Assembly: GCF_001636295.1 (NCBI RefSeq)
Contig: NZ_CP014209.1
Span: 3,472,001 to 3,536,000 of the forward strand
DNA from: Isoptericola dokdonensis DS-3
Lineage (GTDB): Bacteria; Actinomycetota; Actinomycetes; Actinomycetales; Cellulomonadaceae
Direction: 5' to 3'
DNA length: 64,000 bases
In this document: piece after piece, positions 16,307 through 25,400 of the stretch
Position numbering within the stretch: position 1 is the first letter of the stretch
Layout of the letters: each line of letters starts with the position of its first letter
Made by a program: the position numbers and the translations under genes
Notes under the pieces: model-generated
Databases searched by the model: none
Told to the model about the DNA's origin: nothing
Seen by the model: only the letters and a program-made list of their open reading frames with translations

Positions 16307-17515
16307 GTGCACGGAGCTGGTGACGGTCGGCCCGGGGCGCGCGTCGTGCGGGTGCTCACGGTGCTGGCGTGGGCGCTGACCGCCCTCGTGGCCGCGGTGC
16401 TGTCGGTGCAGCGGTACCGGGCGGTCGTCGCCGACCCGAGCGCCGGGCACGACCTGGGCATCTTCGTCGACGCGGCGACGCTCGTGCGCGCCGGGACGGA
16501 CCCGTACACCGCCGTCGGCTACGTCTACCCGCCGCCGCTCGCCGTCCTCCTCGCCCCGCTGGCCGACCTCGACCTGCTCGGCGCGTGGACGGTCACCTCG
16601 ATCCTGGCGCTGCTCGGCGGGATCGCCGCGGTGCTGGCCACCGTCTGGTCGCGGACGACGTCGTGGGAACGTCCCCTCGTCGCGCTCCTGGCGGTGGTGA
16701 CGATGCTGTGGTCGCACCCCGTCTCCTTCTCCCTGTGGCTCGGGCAGACCGACGCCCTCGTCTTCCTCGCCCTGGCGCTCGCCGCGCTGGCCGGGGTGCG
16801 CGGGCGACCCGGCGCCGCGGGCGCGGCGCTCGCCGTCGCCGCGGCCGTGAAGACCTGGCCCGCGCTGGTGGGGGTGTGGGTGCTCCGCCGGGGGGCCGTC
16901 GGCCGGCTGCGCACCGTCGTCGTCGCCGTCGCCGTGTTCGCGGGCCTCGTGGCGCTGGCGTGCATCCCCCTCGGGCCCGGGGCGGTCGGTCGGTGGGTGG
17001 ACCGGACGCTGTCCATGAGCGACCAGCCGCTCGCCGCGTACTCGGTCTGGGGGGTCGGGCGCGACCTGTTCGCCGACTCCGGGGTCCTGACGCCCGTCGC
17101 CGTGGCCCCCGTCGTCGGCACGGCGATCACCGTGGTGCTCGTCGCCTGGGTCGCCACGCTGCTGGTGGTGGCCCTGCGGCGACCGGGCGACCCCGCCCTC
17201 GGCCTCTGGCACGTCGTGGGGTGCGTGCTGCTCCTGCTGCCCGTCTCGCACGTCTGGTACCTGCCGATGACCCTGCCGGTGCTGTGGGTCTGGGCGGCCC
17301 GGCGTCCCCGCGTCGACGTCGCGCGCTGGGCCGCCGTGCTCGCCGTCCTGCTCGTCTGCTGGTGGTGCGCCTTCCGCACGTGGGCGGGGGACCCGCGCGC
17401 ACCGGAGACGACCGGCTACGTCGTCGTTGTGGCCGCGCAGCTCGTGGCGCTGACGGTGTCCGTGCTGGCGTCGCGGTCAGGACGCGGCCGCGAGGCGGCG
17501 AGCCTCCCGGCGTGA
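16307..17515 (+). CDS. GT87-like (DUF2029) polyprenol-dependent mannosyltransferase
   Basis: 402 residues, nine or more membrane helices. Features shared with the DUF2029/GT87 family: an acidic loop after the first helix (HDLGIFVDAATLVRAGTDPY), YVYPPPLAVLLAPLA, a cytoplasmic KTWPALVG and SHVWYLPMTLP near the end. Characterised members (PimE, mycobacterial alpha-mannosyltransferases) use polyprenyl-phosphate-mannose on the outer face. GTG 16307 follows GGGGGTGA; GTG 16345 is an alternative. It overlaps the convergent GT2 gene by 39 bp. Confidence 0.8.
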   Translation: MHGAGDGRPGARVVRVLTVLAWALTALVAAVLSVQRYRAVVADPSAGHDLGIFVDAATLVRAGTDPYTAVGYVYPPPLAVLLAPLADLDLLGAWTVTSILALLGGIAAVLATVWSRTTSWERPLVALLAVVTMLWSHPVSFSLWLGQTDALVFLALALAALAGVRGRPGAAGAALAVAAAVKTWPALVGVWVLRRGAVGRLRTVVVAVAVFAGLVALACIPLGPGAVGRWVDRTLSMSDQPLAAYSVWGVGRDLFADSGVLTPVAVAPVVGTAITVVLVAWVATLLVVALRRPGDPALGLWHVVGCVLLLLPVSHVWYLPMTLPVLWVWAARRPRVDVARWAAVLAVLLVCWWCAFRTWAGDPRAPETTGYVVVVAAQLVALTVSVLASRSGRGREAASLPA

Positions 17516-18436
17516 CGCCCGGGCCTGGCGCCACGACTCGACGACGAACCGGGGGTGTCGGGTCGTCGCCCGCAGCAGGTGCCGCGCCCGTGCCGCGCCG
17601 GCCGTGGCGCGGGCCGCGTCGAACGCCTGCGCCGCGGACAGCTCCCGGCCGCGGCGGAGCCCACGGCGGGCCGCGGCGACGGTCTCGGCGTCGTGGCCGC
17701 GCCGGGCCGCGCGCAGGTGCTCGACGAGCACCCGGCGCCGCTGTCGGTAGGTGGAGTCGTAGTCCGCGGACGCCCCGCCGGCGTGGGTCCGGTACACCAG
17801 CAGCGGCACGTCGAGCGCGGCGAAGCGTGCCCCCGACCGCAGCAGCCGGAGCCAGAGGTCGAGGTCCTCGGCGCGGTCCAGGCCGGGCGCGAAGCCGCCG
17901 GCCCCGACGAGCACCGATCGGCGGACGACGACGCTGGACGTGCACACGTGGTCGCCGGCGAGCATCCGCCGGTAGGTGAGGTCGCGCGGGTAGCGCCGCT
18001 CGAACGACGAGGTGCCGCCGCCCGCGTCCTCCGTCGTCCACACGAACGCCGTGTGGCCGAGGTCGGCGCCCGTGGCGGCGAGCTGCTCGAGCTGGAGACG
18101 CAGCTTGTCGGGCTCCCACACGTCGTCGTCGTCGAGGAAGGCGACCCACTCGCCCCGGGCCTGCGCCGTCCCGGTGTTGCGGGCGGTGGAGACCCCGGCG
18201 TGCGGCTGCCGGACGACGCGGACGCGAGGGTCCAGCCCGGCGACCCAGGTGACGTCCCGGACGGAGCCGTCGTCGACGACGAGGACCTCGAGGTCCGCCT
18301 CCGACTGCGCGAGCACGGACCGGACCGCGGTGCGCAGGTCGGGGCCGGGCTCGTAGGCCGGGATCACGACGGACACCAGCACCTCCGCGGCGGAGTCGGC
18401 GCCCGCCGCGGTGCCGGCAGGTCCGTCCGCGCTCAC
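17477..18436 (-). CDS. Family 2 glycosyltransferase
   Basis: 319 residues: VLVSVVIPAYEPGPDLRTAV, VLVVDDGS, STARNTGTAQARGEWVAFLD, then a DDDD metal run with VWEPDKLRLQ, and EDLDLWLRLLRSG. Typical GT2 enzyme with an Arg/Ala-rich helical C-terminus much like the 9405-10373 protein. On the minus strand TAACGT lies 7 nt before the GTG at 18436, so the mRNA may be nearly leaderless. Substrate unknown. Confidence 0.86.
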   Translation of the reverse strand: MSADGPAGTAAGADSAAEVLVSVVIPAYEPGPDLRTAVRSVLAQSEADLEVLVVDDGSVRDVTWVAGLDPRVRVVRQPHAGVSTARNTGTAQARGEWVAFLDDDDVWEPDKLRLQLEQLAATGADLGHTAFVWTTEDAGGGTSSFERRYPRDLTYRRMLAGDHVCTSSVVVRRSVLVGAGGFAPGLDRAEDLDLWLRLLRSGARFAALDVPLLVYRTHAGGASADYDSTYRQRRRVLVEHLRAARRGHDAETVAAARRGLRRGRELSAAQAFDAARATAGAARARHLLRATTRHPRFVVESWRQARASRREARRLAAAS

Positions 18437-18472
18437 GGGCGTGACGTTACCGGCCGCCGGGGGAGGCGGCGG

Positions 18473-18500
18473 GGTGAACTTCTCCGGGCGGGGCTAGGCT
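18473..18500 (+). promoter_or_regulatory. Likely mfd promoter
   Basis: TAGGCT at 18495-18500 is a good -10 box, and GGTGAA lies about 16 nt upstream as a weak -35. The leader would be about 108 nt, ending with GAAGGATCTCC before the ATG at 18615. Confidence 0.45.
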
Positions 18501-18614
18501 GGTCGGGCACGCGCGGCGCTCCGCCGACCCCCGCGGGCCCTGCCCGGTCCCCGGTCGGACGAGTTCCCGGCGCCTCGTCGTGCCCGTGCACCGTAGTCCC
18601 CCCGAAGGATCTCC

Positions 18615-21600
18615 ATGAACCTCACCGGTATCGTCCCTGCCCTGCTCGCCGACCCCGGCGCGGCGGCCGCGCTGGAGGCCGTCCCGAGCGGGGGAGAGGT
18701 CGACGTCGTCGGCCCGAAGGGGGTGCGCGCCCCGCTGCTGGCGGCGGCCGCGCAGCAGCGCCCGCTGGTGGTGGTGACGGCGACGGGCCGGGACGCGGAC
18801 GAGCTCGCGGCGAGCCTGCGCGCCTACCTGCCGGACGACCGCGCCGACGACGTCGCGGTGCTGCCGGCGTGGGAGACGCTGCCGCACGAGCGGCTGTCCC
18901 CGCGCGCGGACACGGTGGCGAAGCGGCTGGCCGTGTTCCGTCGCCTCGCGCACCCGACGGTCGGGACGAGCCAGTCGGGTCCGGTGCGGGTGCTGGTGAT
19001 GCCGGTGCGTGCCCTGCTGCAGCCGGTCGTCGACGGGCTGGGCGAGCTGGTGCCGGTGGAGTTGGCCACGGGGTCGACGGCGGACCTGACGGACGTCGCG
19101 GAACGGCTGGTCGCGGCGGCGTACGCGCGGGTCGACATGGTGGAGCGGCGCGGCGAGTTCGCGGTCCGCGGCGGGATCCTCGACGTGTTCCCCCCGACGG
19201 AGGACCACCCGCTGCGCATCGAGTTCTGGGGCGACGAGGTGACGGAGATCCGCTGGTTCTCCGTGGCGGACCAGCGGTCCCTGGAGGTCGCCGACCAGGG
19301 TCTGTGGGCGCCGCCGTGCCGGGAGATCCTGCTGACGGACGCGGTGCGGCAGCGCGCGGCGGACCTGGTGACCGACCTGCCGGGCGCCACGGACATGCTC
19401 GACCGGCTGGCGGCGGGCGTCGCGGTCGAGGGCATGGAGTCCCTCGCACCGGTGCTGGTGGACCGCATGGTCCCGGTGCTGGACCTGGTGGCCGACGACG
19501 CGCTGCTCGTGCTCGACGAGCCCGAGCGGGTCCGGCGGCGCGCCCACGACCTGGTGGCCACGACCGAGGAGTTCCTCGCCGCGGCGTGGACGTCCGCGGT
19601 GGCGGGCGCGGACAGCCCGATCGACCTGTCGTCGGCGTCGTTCGCGACGTTCGCCGAGACCCGTGACGTCGCGGCCCGGCGCGGGCTGGGCTGGTGGACG
19701 CTGTCCGCGTTCTCGCTCGACGCGGCCGAGGCCGCCGGAGCCGTGCCGGAGGGTGAGACGCCGGCACCGGTCACGACGTCCGCCGACGGCACGACGATCA
19801 CGGTCGCGGCCCGCGACGTGGAGTCGTACCGCGGGGACGTGGAGCGCGCCCTGGACGACGTCAAGGGACTGCAGCGGGCCGGCTGGCGGCTCGTGCTCAC
19901 CACCGAGGGCCCCGGCCCGGCGCGCCGCATGGTCGAGCAGCTCGGCGCGGTGGACACCGCCGCGCGGCTGTCCACCGACCTCACCGACGCCCCCGAGGGC
20001 GGAGTGGTGCACGTCGTGCCGGCCCTGGTCGGCAAGGGTTTCGTCGCGCCGGAGCTGCGGCTCGCCGTCTTCAGCGAGGCCGACCTGACGGGCCGCCAGG
20101 GCTCCACGACCCGCGACATGCGCAAGATGCCGTCGCGGCGCCGCAACGTCGTCGACCCGCTCCAGCTCAAGGCCGGGGACTTCGTGGTGCACGAGCAGCA
20201 CGGCGTGGGCCGGTTCGAGGAGATGGTGCAGCGCACCCTCGGTGCGGGCGCCAACGCGGCGACCCGCGAGTACCTCGTCATCGAGTACGCGTCCTCCAAG
20301 CGCGGGCACCCGGGCGACCGGCTGTTCGTCCCCATGGACCAGCTCGACCAGGTGACCAAGTACACCGGCGGCGAGTCGCCGTCGCTGTCCAAGATGGGCG
20401 GCGCGGACTGGAAGAACACCAAGGCCCGGGCCCGCAAGCACGTCAAGGAGATCGCGAGCGAGCTCATCCGCCTCTACTCGGCGCGCATGGCCACTGAGGG
20501 GCACGCGTTCGGCCCGGACACCCCGTGGCAGCGCGAGCTGGAGGACGCCTTCGCCTACGTCGAGACCCCGGACCAGCTCTCCACCATCGACGAGGTCAAG
20601 GCCGACATGGAGAAGTCGGTGCCCATGGACCGGCTCATCTGCGGCGACGTCGGCTACGGCAAGACGGAGATCGCGATCCGGGCGGCGTTCAAGGCGGTGC
20701 AGGACGGCAAGCAGGTCGCCGTCCTGGTCCCGACGACGCTGCTCGTCCAGCAGCACTTCGACACGTTCTCCGAGCGGTACGCAGGCTTCCCCGTCACCGT
20801 GCGGGCACTGTCCCGGTTCCAGGGCGCCAAGGAGTCCGCGGACACCATCGAGGGGCTGCGCACCGGCACGGTCGACGTCGTCATCGGCACCCACCGCCTC
20901 ATCACCGGCGCGGTGCGGTTCAAGGACCTGGGCCTGGTCGTCGTCGACGAGGAGCAGCGGTTCGGCGTCGAGCACAAGGAGACGCTCAAGCAGCTGCGCA
21001 CCAACGTCGACGTCCTCGCGATGTCCGCCACGCCCATCCCGCGGACCCTGGAGATGGCCGTCACCGGCATCCGCGAGATGTCGACCCTCCAGACCCCGCC
21101 CGAGGAGCGGCACCCCGTGCTCACCTACGTCGGCGCGTACGAGGAGCGGCAGATCGCGGCGTCCGTGCGGCGCGAGCTGCTGCGCGAGGGCCAGGTATTC
21201 TACATCCACAACAAGGTGGAGTCCATCGACCGCACGGCGGCCCGGCTGCGCGAGCTCGTCCCCGAGGCCCGCGTGGGCGTCGCCCACGGCAAGATGAGCG
21301 AGAGCCAGCTCGACCAGGTCATCCGCGGCTTCTGGGAGAAGGAGCTCGACGTGCTGGTCTGCACCACCATCGTCGAGACCGGCCTGGACATCTCGAACGC
21401 CAACACGCTCGTCCTGGAGCGCGCCGACACGTTCGGCCTGTCCCAGCTCCACCAGCTCCGGGGCCGCGTCGGCCGGGGCCGCGAGCGCGCCTACGCGTAC
21501 TTCCTCTACCCGCCGGAGCGCCCCCTCACCGAGACCGCGCACGACCGGCTCGCCACCATGGCCGCCCACACGGACCTCGGCGCGGGCATGCAGATCGCCA

Positions 21601-22238
21601 TGAAGGACCTCGAGATCCGTGGCGCCGGCAACCTGCTCGGTGGTGAGCAGTCCGGCCACATCGCGGGCGTCGGCTTCGACCTGTACGTCCGCATGGTCGG
21701 GGAGGCCGTGCGCGCGTACAAGGGGGAGGCCGACGCGGAGGAGCCCGAGGTCACCATCGAGCTGCCCGTCGACGCGCACCTGCCCGAGACGTACATCGCC
21801 ACCGAGCGGCTGCGGCTCGAGGCGTACAAGAAGATCGCGTCGGCGCGCGACGCGGCGGCGCTCGCGGAGATCCGCGCCGAGCTGGTCGACCGGTACGGCA
21901 AGCTGCCCGACGTCACCGAGGCCCTCTTCGAGGTCGCGGAATTCCGCAACCACGCGCGCCGCGCCGGCCTGACGGACGTCACCGCGCAGGGCAAGCACAT
22001 CCGGTTCGCCCCGGTCGACCTGCCCGAGTCGGCGCAGATGCGCCTCAAGCGGCTCTACCCGGGCACCATCCTCAAGCCCGCGATCCGCGCCGTGCTCGTC
22101 CCGTACCCGACGACGGCCCGCATCGGCGGCAAGCCGCTGCGCGGTGCGGCGCTGCTGGCGTGGGCGCGGCAGCTCATCGACGCCGTGGTCCTCGGGGACG
22201 TCGCGTCGGCGGCGACGGTGGGGACCGCCGCCCGCTGA
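18615..22238 (+). CDS. mfd: Transcription-repair coupling factor Mfd
   Basis: 1207 residues, full length for Mfd. An N-terminal UvrB-like module precedes the CarD-like RNA polymerase interaction domain (GDFVVHEQHGVGRF near residue 520). The translocase follows: Walker A GDVGYGKTE near 677, DEEQRFGVEHKE near 777, SATPIPRTLEMA, and the helicase C-terminal half with QLHQLRGRVGRG. The TRCF domain ends the protein. Mfd displaces polymerase stalled at lesions and recruits UvrA. GAAGG precedes the ATG. A strong hairpin follows. Confidence 0.98.
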   Translation: MNLTGIVPALLADPGAAAALEAVPSGGEVDVVGPKGVRAPLLAAAAQQRPLVVVTATGRDADELAASLRAYLPDDRADDVAVLPAWETLPHERLSPRADTVAKRLAVFRRLAHPTVGTSQSGPVRVLVMPVRALLQPVVDGLGELVPVELATGSTADLTDVAERLVAAAYARVDMVERRGEFAVRGGILDVFPPTEDHPLRIEFWGDEVTEIRWFSVADQRSLEVADQGLWAPPCREILLTDAVRQRAADLVTDLPGATDMLDRLAAGVAVEGMESLAPVLVDRMVPVLDLVADDALLVLDEPERVRRRAHDLVATTEEFLAAAWTSAVAGADSPIDLSSASFATFAETRDVAARRGLGWWTLSAFSLDAAEAAGAVPEGETPAPVTTSADGTTITVAARDVESYRGDVERALDDVKGLQRAGWRLVLTTEGPGPARRMVEQLGAVDTAARLSTDLTDAPEGGVVHVVPALVGKGFVAPELRLAVFSEADLTGRQGSTTRDMRKMPSRRRNVVDPLQLKAGDFVVHEQHGVGRFEEMVQRTLGAGANAATREYLVIEYASSKRGHPGDRLFVPMDQLDQVTKYTGGESPSLSKMGGADWKNTKARARKHVKEIASELIRLYSARMATEGHAFGPDTPWQRELEDAFAYVETPDQLSTIDEVKADMEKSVPMDRLICGDVGYGKTEIAIRAAFKAVQDGKQVAVLVPTTLLVQQHFDTFSERYAGFPVTVRALSRFQGAKESADTIEGLRTGTVDVVIGTHRLITGAVRFKDLGLVVVDEEQRFGVEHKETLKQLRTNVDVLAMSATPIPRTLEMAVTGIREMSTLQTPPEERHPVLTYVGAYEERQIAASVRRELLREGQVFYIHNKVESIDRTAARLRELVPEARVGVAHGKMSESQLDQVIRGFWEKELDVLVCTTIVETGLDISNANTLVLERADTFGLSQLHQLRGRVGRGRERAYAYFLYPPERPLTETAHDRLATMAAHTDLGAGMQIAMKDLEIRGAGNLLGGEQSGHIAGVGFDLYVRMVGEAVRAYKGEADAEEPEVTIELPVDAHLPETYIATERLRLEAYKKIASARDAAALAEIRAELVDRYGKLPDVTEALFEVAEFRNHARRAGLTDVTAQGKHIRFAPVDLPESAQMRLKRLYPGTILKPAIRAVLVPYPTTARIGGKPLRGAALLAWARQLIDAVVLGDVASAATVGTAAR

Positions 22239-22245
22239 GACGTCC

Positions 22246-22299
22246 GGCCTGCCGCCTTCTCCGGTGCTCCTGGCGGTGCCCCGGAGAGGGCGGCAGGCC
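22246..22299 (+). terminator. mfd terminator hairpin
   Basis: A 19-bp stem (22246-22264 with 22281-22299) with one T.G wobble and a 16-nt loop starts 8 nt after the mfd stop. There is no T tract, so it acts either as a GC-rich terminator or with Rho. Confidence 0.75.
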
Positions 22300-22365
22300 C
22301 GAAATCTTTCGGTCCGCGGCCGCGACCCCGACCCATTGACATCGTTTTCGAACCGCCCCTAGCCT
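22300..22365 (+). promoter_or_regulatory. Xylanase promoter with upstream inverted-repeat operator candidate
   Basis: TTGACA at 22336-22341, an 18-nt gap and TAGCCT at 22360-22365 make the best sigma-70-type promoter in the window. CGAAATCTTTCG at 22300-22311 is a perfect inverted repeat (CGAAA/TTTCG) 24 nt upstream of the -35 box, and TTTTCGAA lies between the boxes. Inverted CGAAA/TTTCG elements are known upstream of Streptomyces xylanase genes and are bound by LacI-type repressors; that assignment here is inference. Confidence 0.65.
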
Positions 22366-22438
22366 CGGGACCACGGGCGCTGCCATGCCCGCGCCACGGC
22401 ACCGTCGCCGTCGGCGGACACCGCGCGAGGGAGCGACG

Positions 22439-25400
22439 ATGAGGCAGAGGTTCACCAGGGGTGTCGCAGGGATCGCGGCGACCGCGCTCGCGGCGGGAGG
22501 CGCTCTGGGCGCCGTCGTCGTGGGCGCGAGCAGTGCGGCGGCGGACGACGCCGTCGTGCTGGAGAACGATTTCGACTCCGGCTACGCGCCGTGGGGACCG
22601 CGCGGGCCGGTGACGCTCGCCGTCACCGACGACGCCCGCACCGGCGCCGGCGCGCTGAGCGTCACCGGGCGCACCGGGGACTGGAACGGCCCCGCGACGT
22701 CGGTCGCAGGACTCTTCGAGCCCGGCGAGGTCTACCAGGTGGAGGCGTGGGTCAAGCTGCCCGCCGACACCCCGGCCACCAGCCTGCACTTCACCGTCCA
22801 GGAGACGTCCGCCGCGGGCGACGCCTACACGTGGGTCGGCGGCGCCGTCGACGTCACCGCGGACGACTGGGTCAAGGTCGGCGGCGCGTACACGATGCCC
22901 GACGGCCTCACCGGCGCCCAGCTCTACCTGGAGGCGGCCGCGGTGGACAGCACCCACCCGTCGTTCCTCGTCGACGACCTCGTCGTCACGGGCCAGGAGG
23001 TCGACACCGGGCTGCCCGACGGCTTCGTGCCCGGCGGTGCGGTGAACCCGACCGCCACGCCCGTCGTCGCGGCGCAGGCCGGCAGCACGGCCGACGTCCC
23101 CGTCGCGGCCCTGACGTTCGACGACGGCCCGAACCCGGGCACCACGCCCGCCCTGCTGGACCTCCTCGCCGACAACGACCTGCACGCCACGTTCTGCGTC
23201 ATCGGGCAGAACGTCCAGGCCGACGGCGGGGCCGAGATCCTGCGGCGGATCGTCGCCGAGGGGCACACCCTGTGCAACCACTCCACCGGCTACGCGGACA
23301 TGGGCTCCTTCACGCCGGAGCAGGCGCAGGCCGACATGCTCGCCAACCTCGAGATCATCCGGGACGCGCTCGGCGACCCGAACGCGAAGGTGCCGTTCTG
23401 GCGGGCCCCGAACGGCTCCTGGGGCGCGACGCCGCAGGTCGCCGTCGCGCTGGGCATGCAGCCGCTCGCCGTGACCAACACGATCGCCGACTGGGAGACG
23501 CAGGACGAGGCCACCCTCACGGCCAACCTGCGAGCCGCCGTCACGGACGGCGAGCTCGTGCTCGTGCACGACGGCGGCGGCGACCGCTTCGGCTCGCTCG
23601 CCGCGACGCGCACGGTCGTGGCCGAGCTGCTCGCGGACGGCTGGGAGCTCACCTTCCCGGTGGGCACCCCGCCCCGCACCGGCCCGGTGCTGGCCACCGA
23701 CTTCGAGGACGGGCTGGACGGCTGGGGCCCGCGGGCCGCCGGCGAGACGGACCCGACGGTCGCGATCACCACCGACGACTCCGTCTCCGGCACGGCGTCC
23801 GCGCTGGTCACCGGGCGGGACAGCCAGGGCGACGGCATCGGCCGCGACGTCTCCGGCGTCCTCACCCCGGGCGTGCGCTACGAGGTGTCCGCGCAGGTGC
23901 GGTTCGCCGCCGGCCAGGAGCCGGACGCGGTCTGGCTGTCCCTGGCCTCCACGGCCGACGGCACCACCACCTACTCCACGCTCGCCCAGTGGGGCGACGT
24001 CACGGCCGACGGCTGGACCGAGGTCACGGCCTCCTTCCAGGCGCCCGCCGCCGACGAGTCCTTCCTGTACCTCGAGACGGACTACAACGGCAGCAACACC
24101 AGCGACCTGCTGCTCGACGACGTCGTCGTGGCCGTGCCGGAGCCCGCCGTCGTGCAGGACCTCACGCCGCTCCACGAGACCGTGCCGTTCCCCGTGGGCG
24201 TCGCCGTCGACTCCCGGGAGACGTCGGGCACGGCGGCCGAGCTGCTGCTGCGCCACTTCGACCAGATCACCGCCGAGAACCACATGAAGCCCGAGGCCTG
24301 GTACGACGACGAGGGCACGTTCCGCCCGCACCCCGAGGCCGTCGCGCTGATGGACTTCGCCGCGGCGCACGACCTCGACCTCTACGGCCACGTCCTGACG
24401 TGGCACTCCCAGACGCCCGACTGGTTCTTCACCGACGACGCGGGCGAGCCCCTCACGACGTCCCCCGAGGACCAGCAGGTCCTGCGCGACCGGCTGCGCA
24501 CGCACATCTTCGCCGTCGCCGAGTGGCTGGCGACGTACGGCGAGTTCGGCGGCGACAACCCCGTCACCGCGTTCGACGTCGTCAACGAGGTCGTGTCCGA
24601 CGGCGCCACCGACGACGGCCTGCGCCGCAGCGAGTGGTACCGGATCCTCGGCGAGGAGTTCATCGACCTGTCGTTCGAGTACGCCGACTCCGCGTTCAAC
24701 GACGTCCACGCCGCCGAGGGCACCGACCGCCCGGTGACGTTGTTCATCAACGACTACAACACCGAGCAGGTGGACAAGCAGAACCGGTACCGGGCGCTCG
24801 TCGAGCGGCTGCTCGAGCGCGGCGTCCCCGTCGACGGCGTCGGCCACCAGTTCCACGTGTCCCTCGCCATGCCCGTCGGCGCGCTGGAGGCGGCGATCGA
24901 GCGCTTCGAGGACCTGCCCGTCACGCAGGCCGTCACCGAGCTCGACGTCACCATCGGCACCCCCGAGACGGAGGCGAACCTCGTCGAGCAGGGCTACTGG
25001 TTCCGGGACGCGTTCGCGCTGTTCCGCGACCACGCCGAGTCCCTCTTCTCCGTCACCGTGTGGGGCCTGACCGACGGGCGCTCCTGGCGCGCCGACGCCG
25101 GGGCCCCGCTCCTCTTCGACGACGCCTACCAGGCCAAGCCCGCCTACCACGGCGTCGTCGACGGCGACCTGCCCGCCCAGCAGCGCAGCGCCGACGTGTT
25201 CGCCGGCGACGTCGCGCTCGACGGCTCCGCGTCCGCGTCGCCGCAGTGGGACCGGCTCCCGCTGCACCCGGTCGCCGCGGCCGGTGAGACCGTCGCCCGG
25301 TTCCAGACCCGCTGGGCGCCCGACCACCTCACCGCCTACGTGACCGTCGACGACGAGGCCACGGACGCGGACGACGCCGTGACGTTCGAGCTCGCCGGGG

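Noticed and set aside
18447..21998. 1183-codon open frame on the minus strand opposite mfd
   Set aside because: Lies wholly antisense to mfd; composition (runs of Arg, Gly, Val, His, Asp) is what reverse reading of GC-rich genes gives, and no ribosome site or family motif was found.
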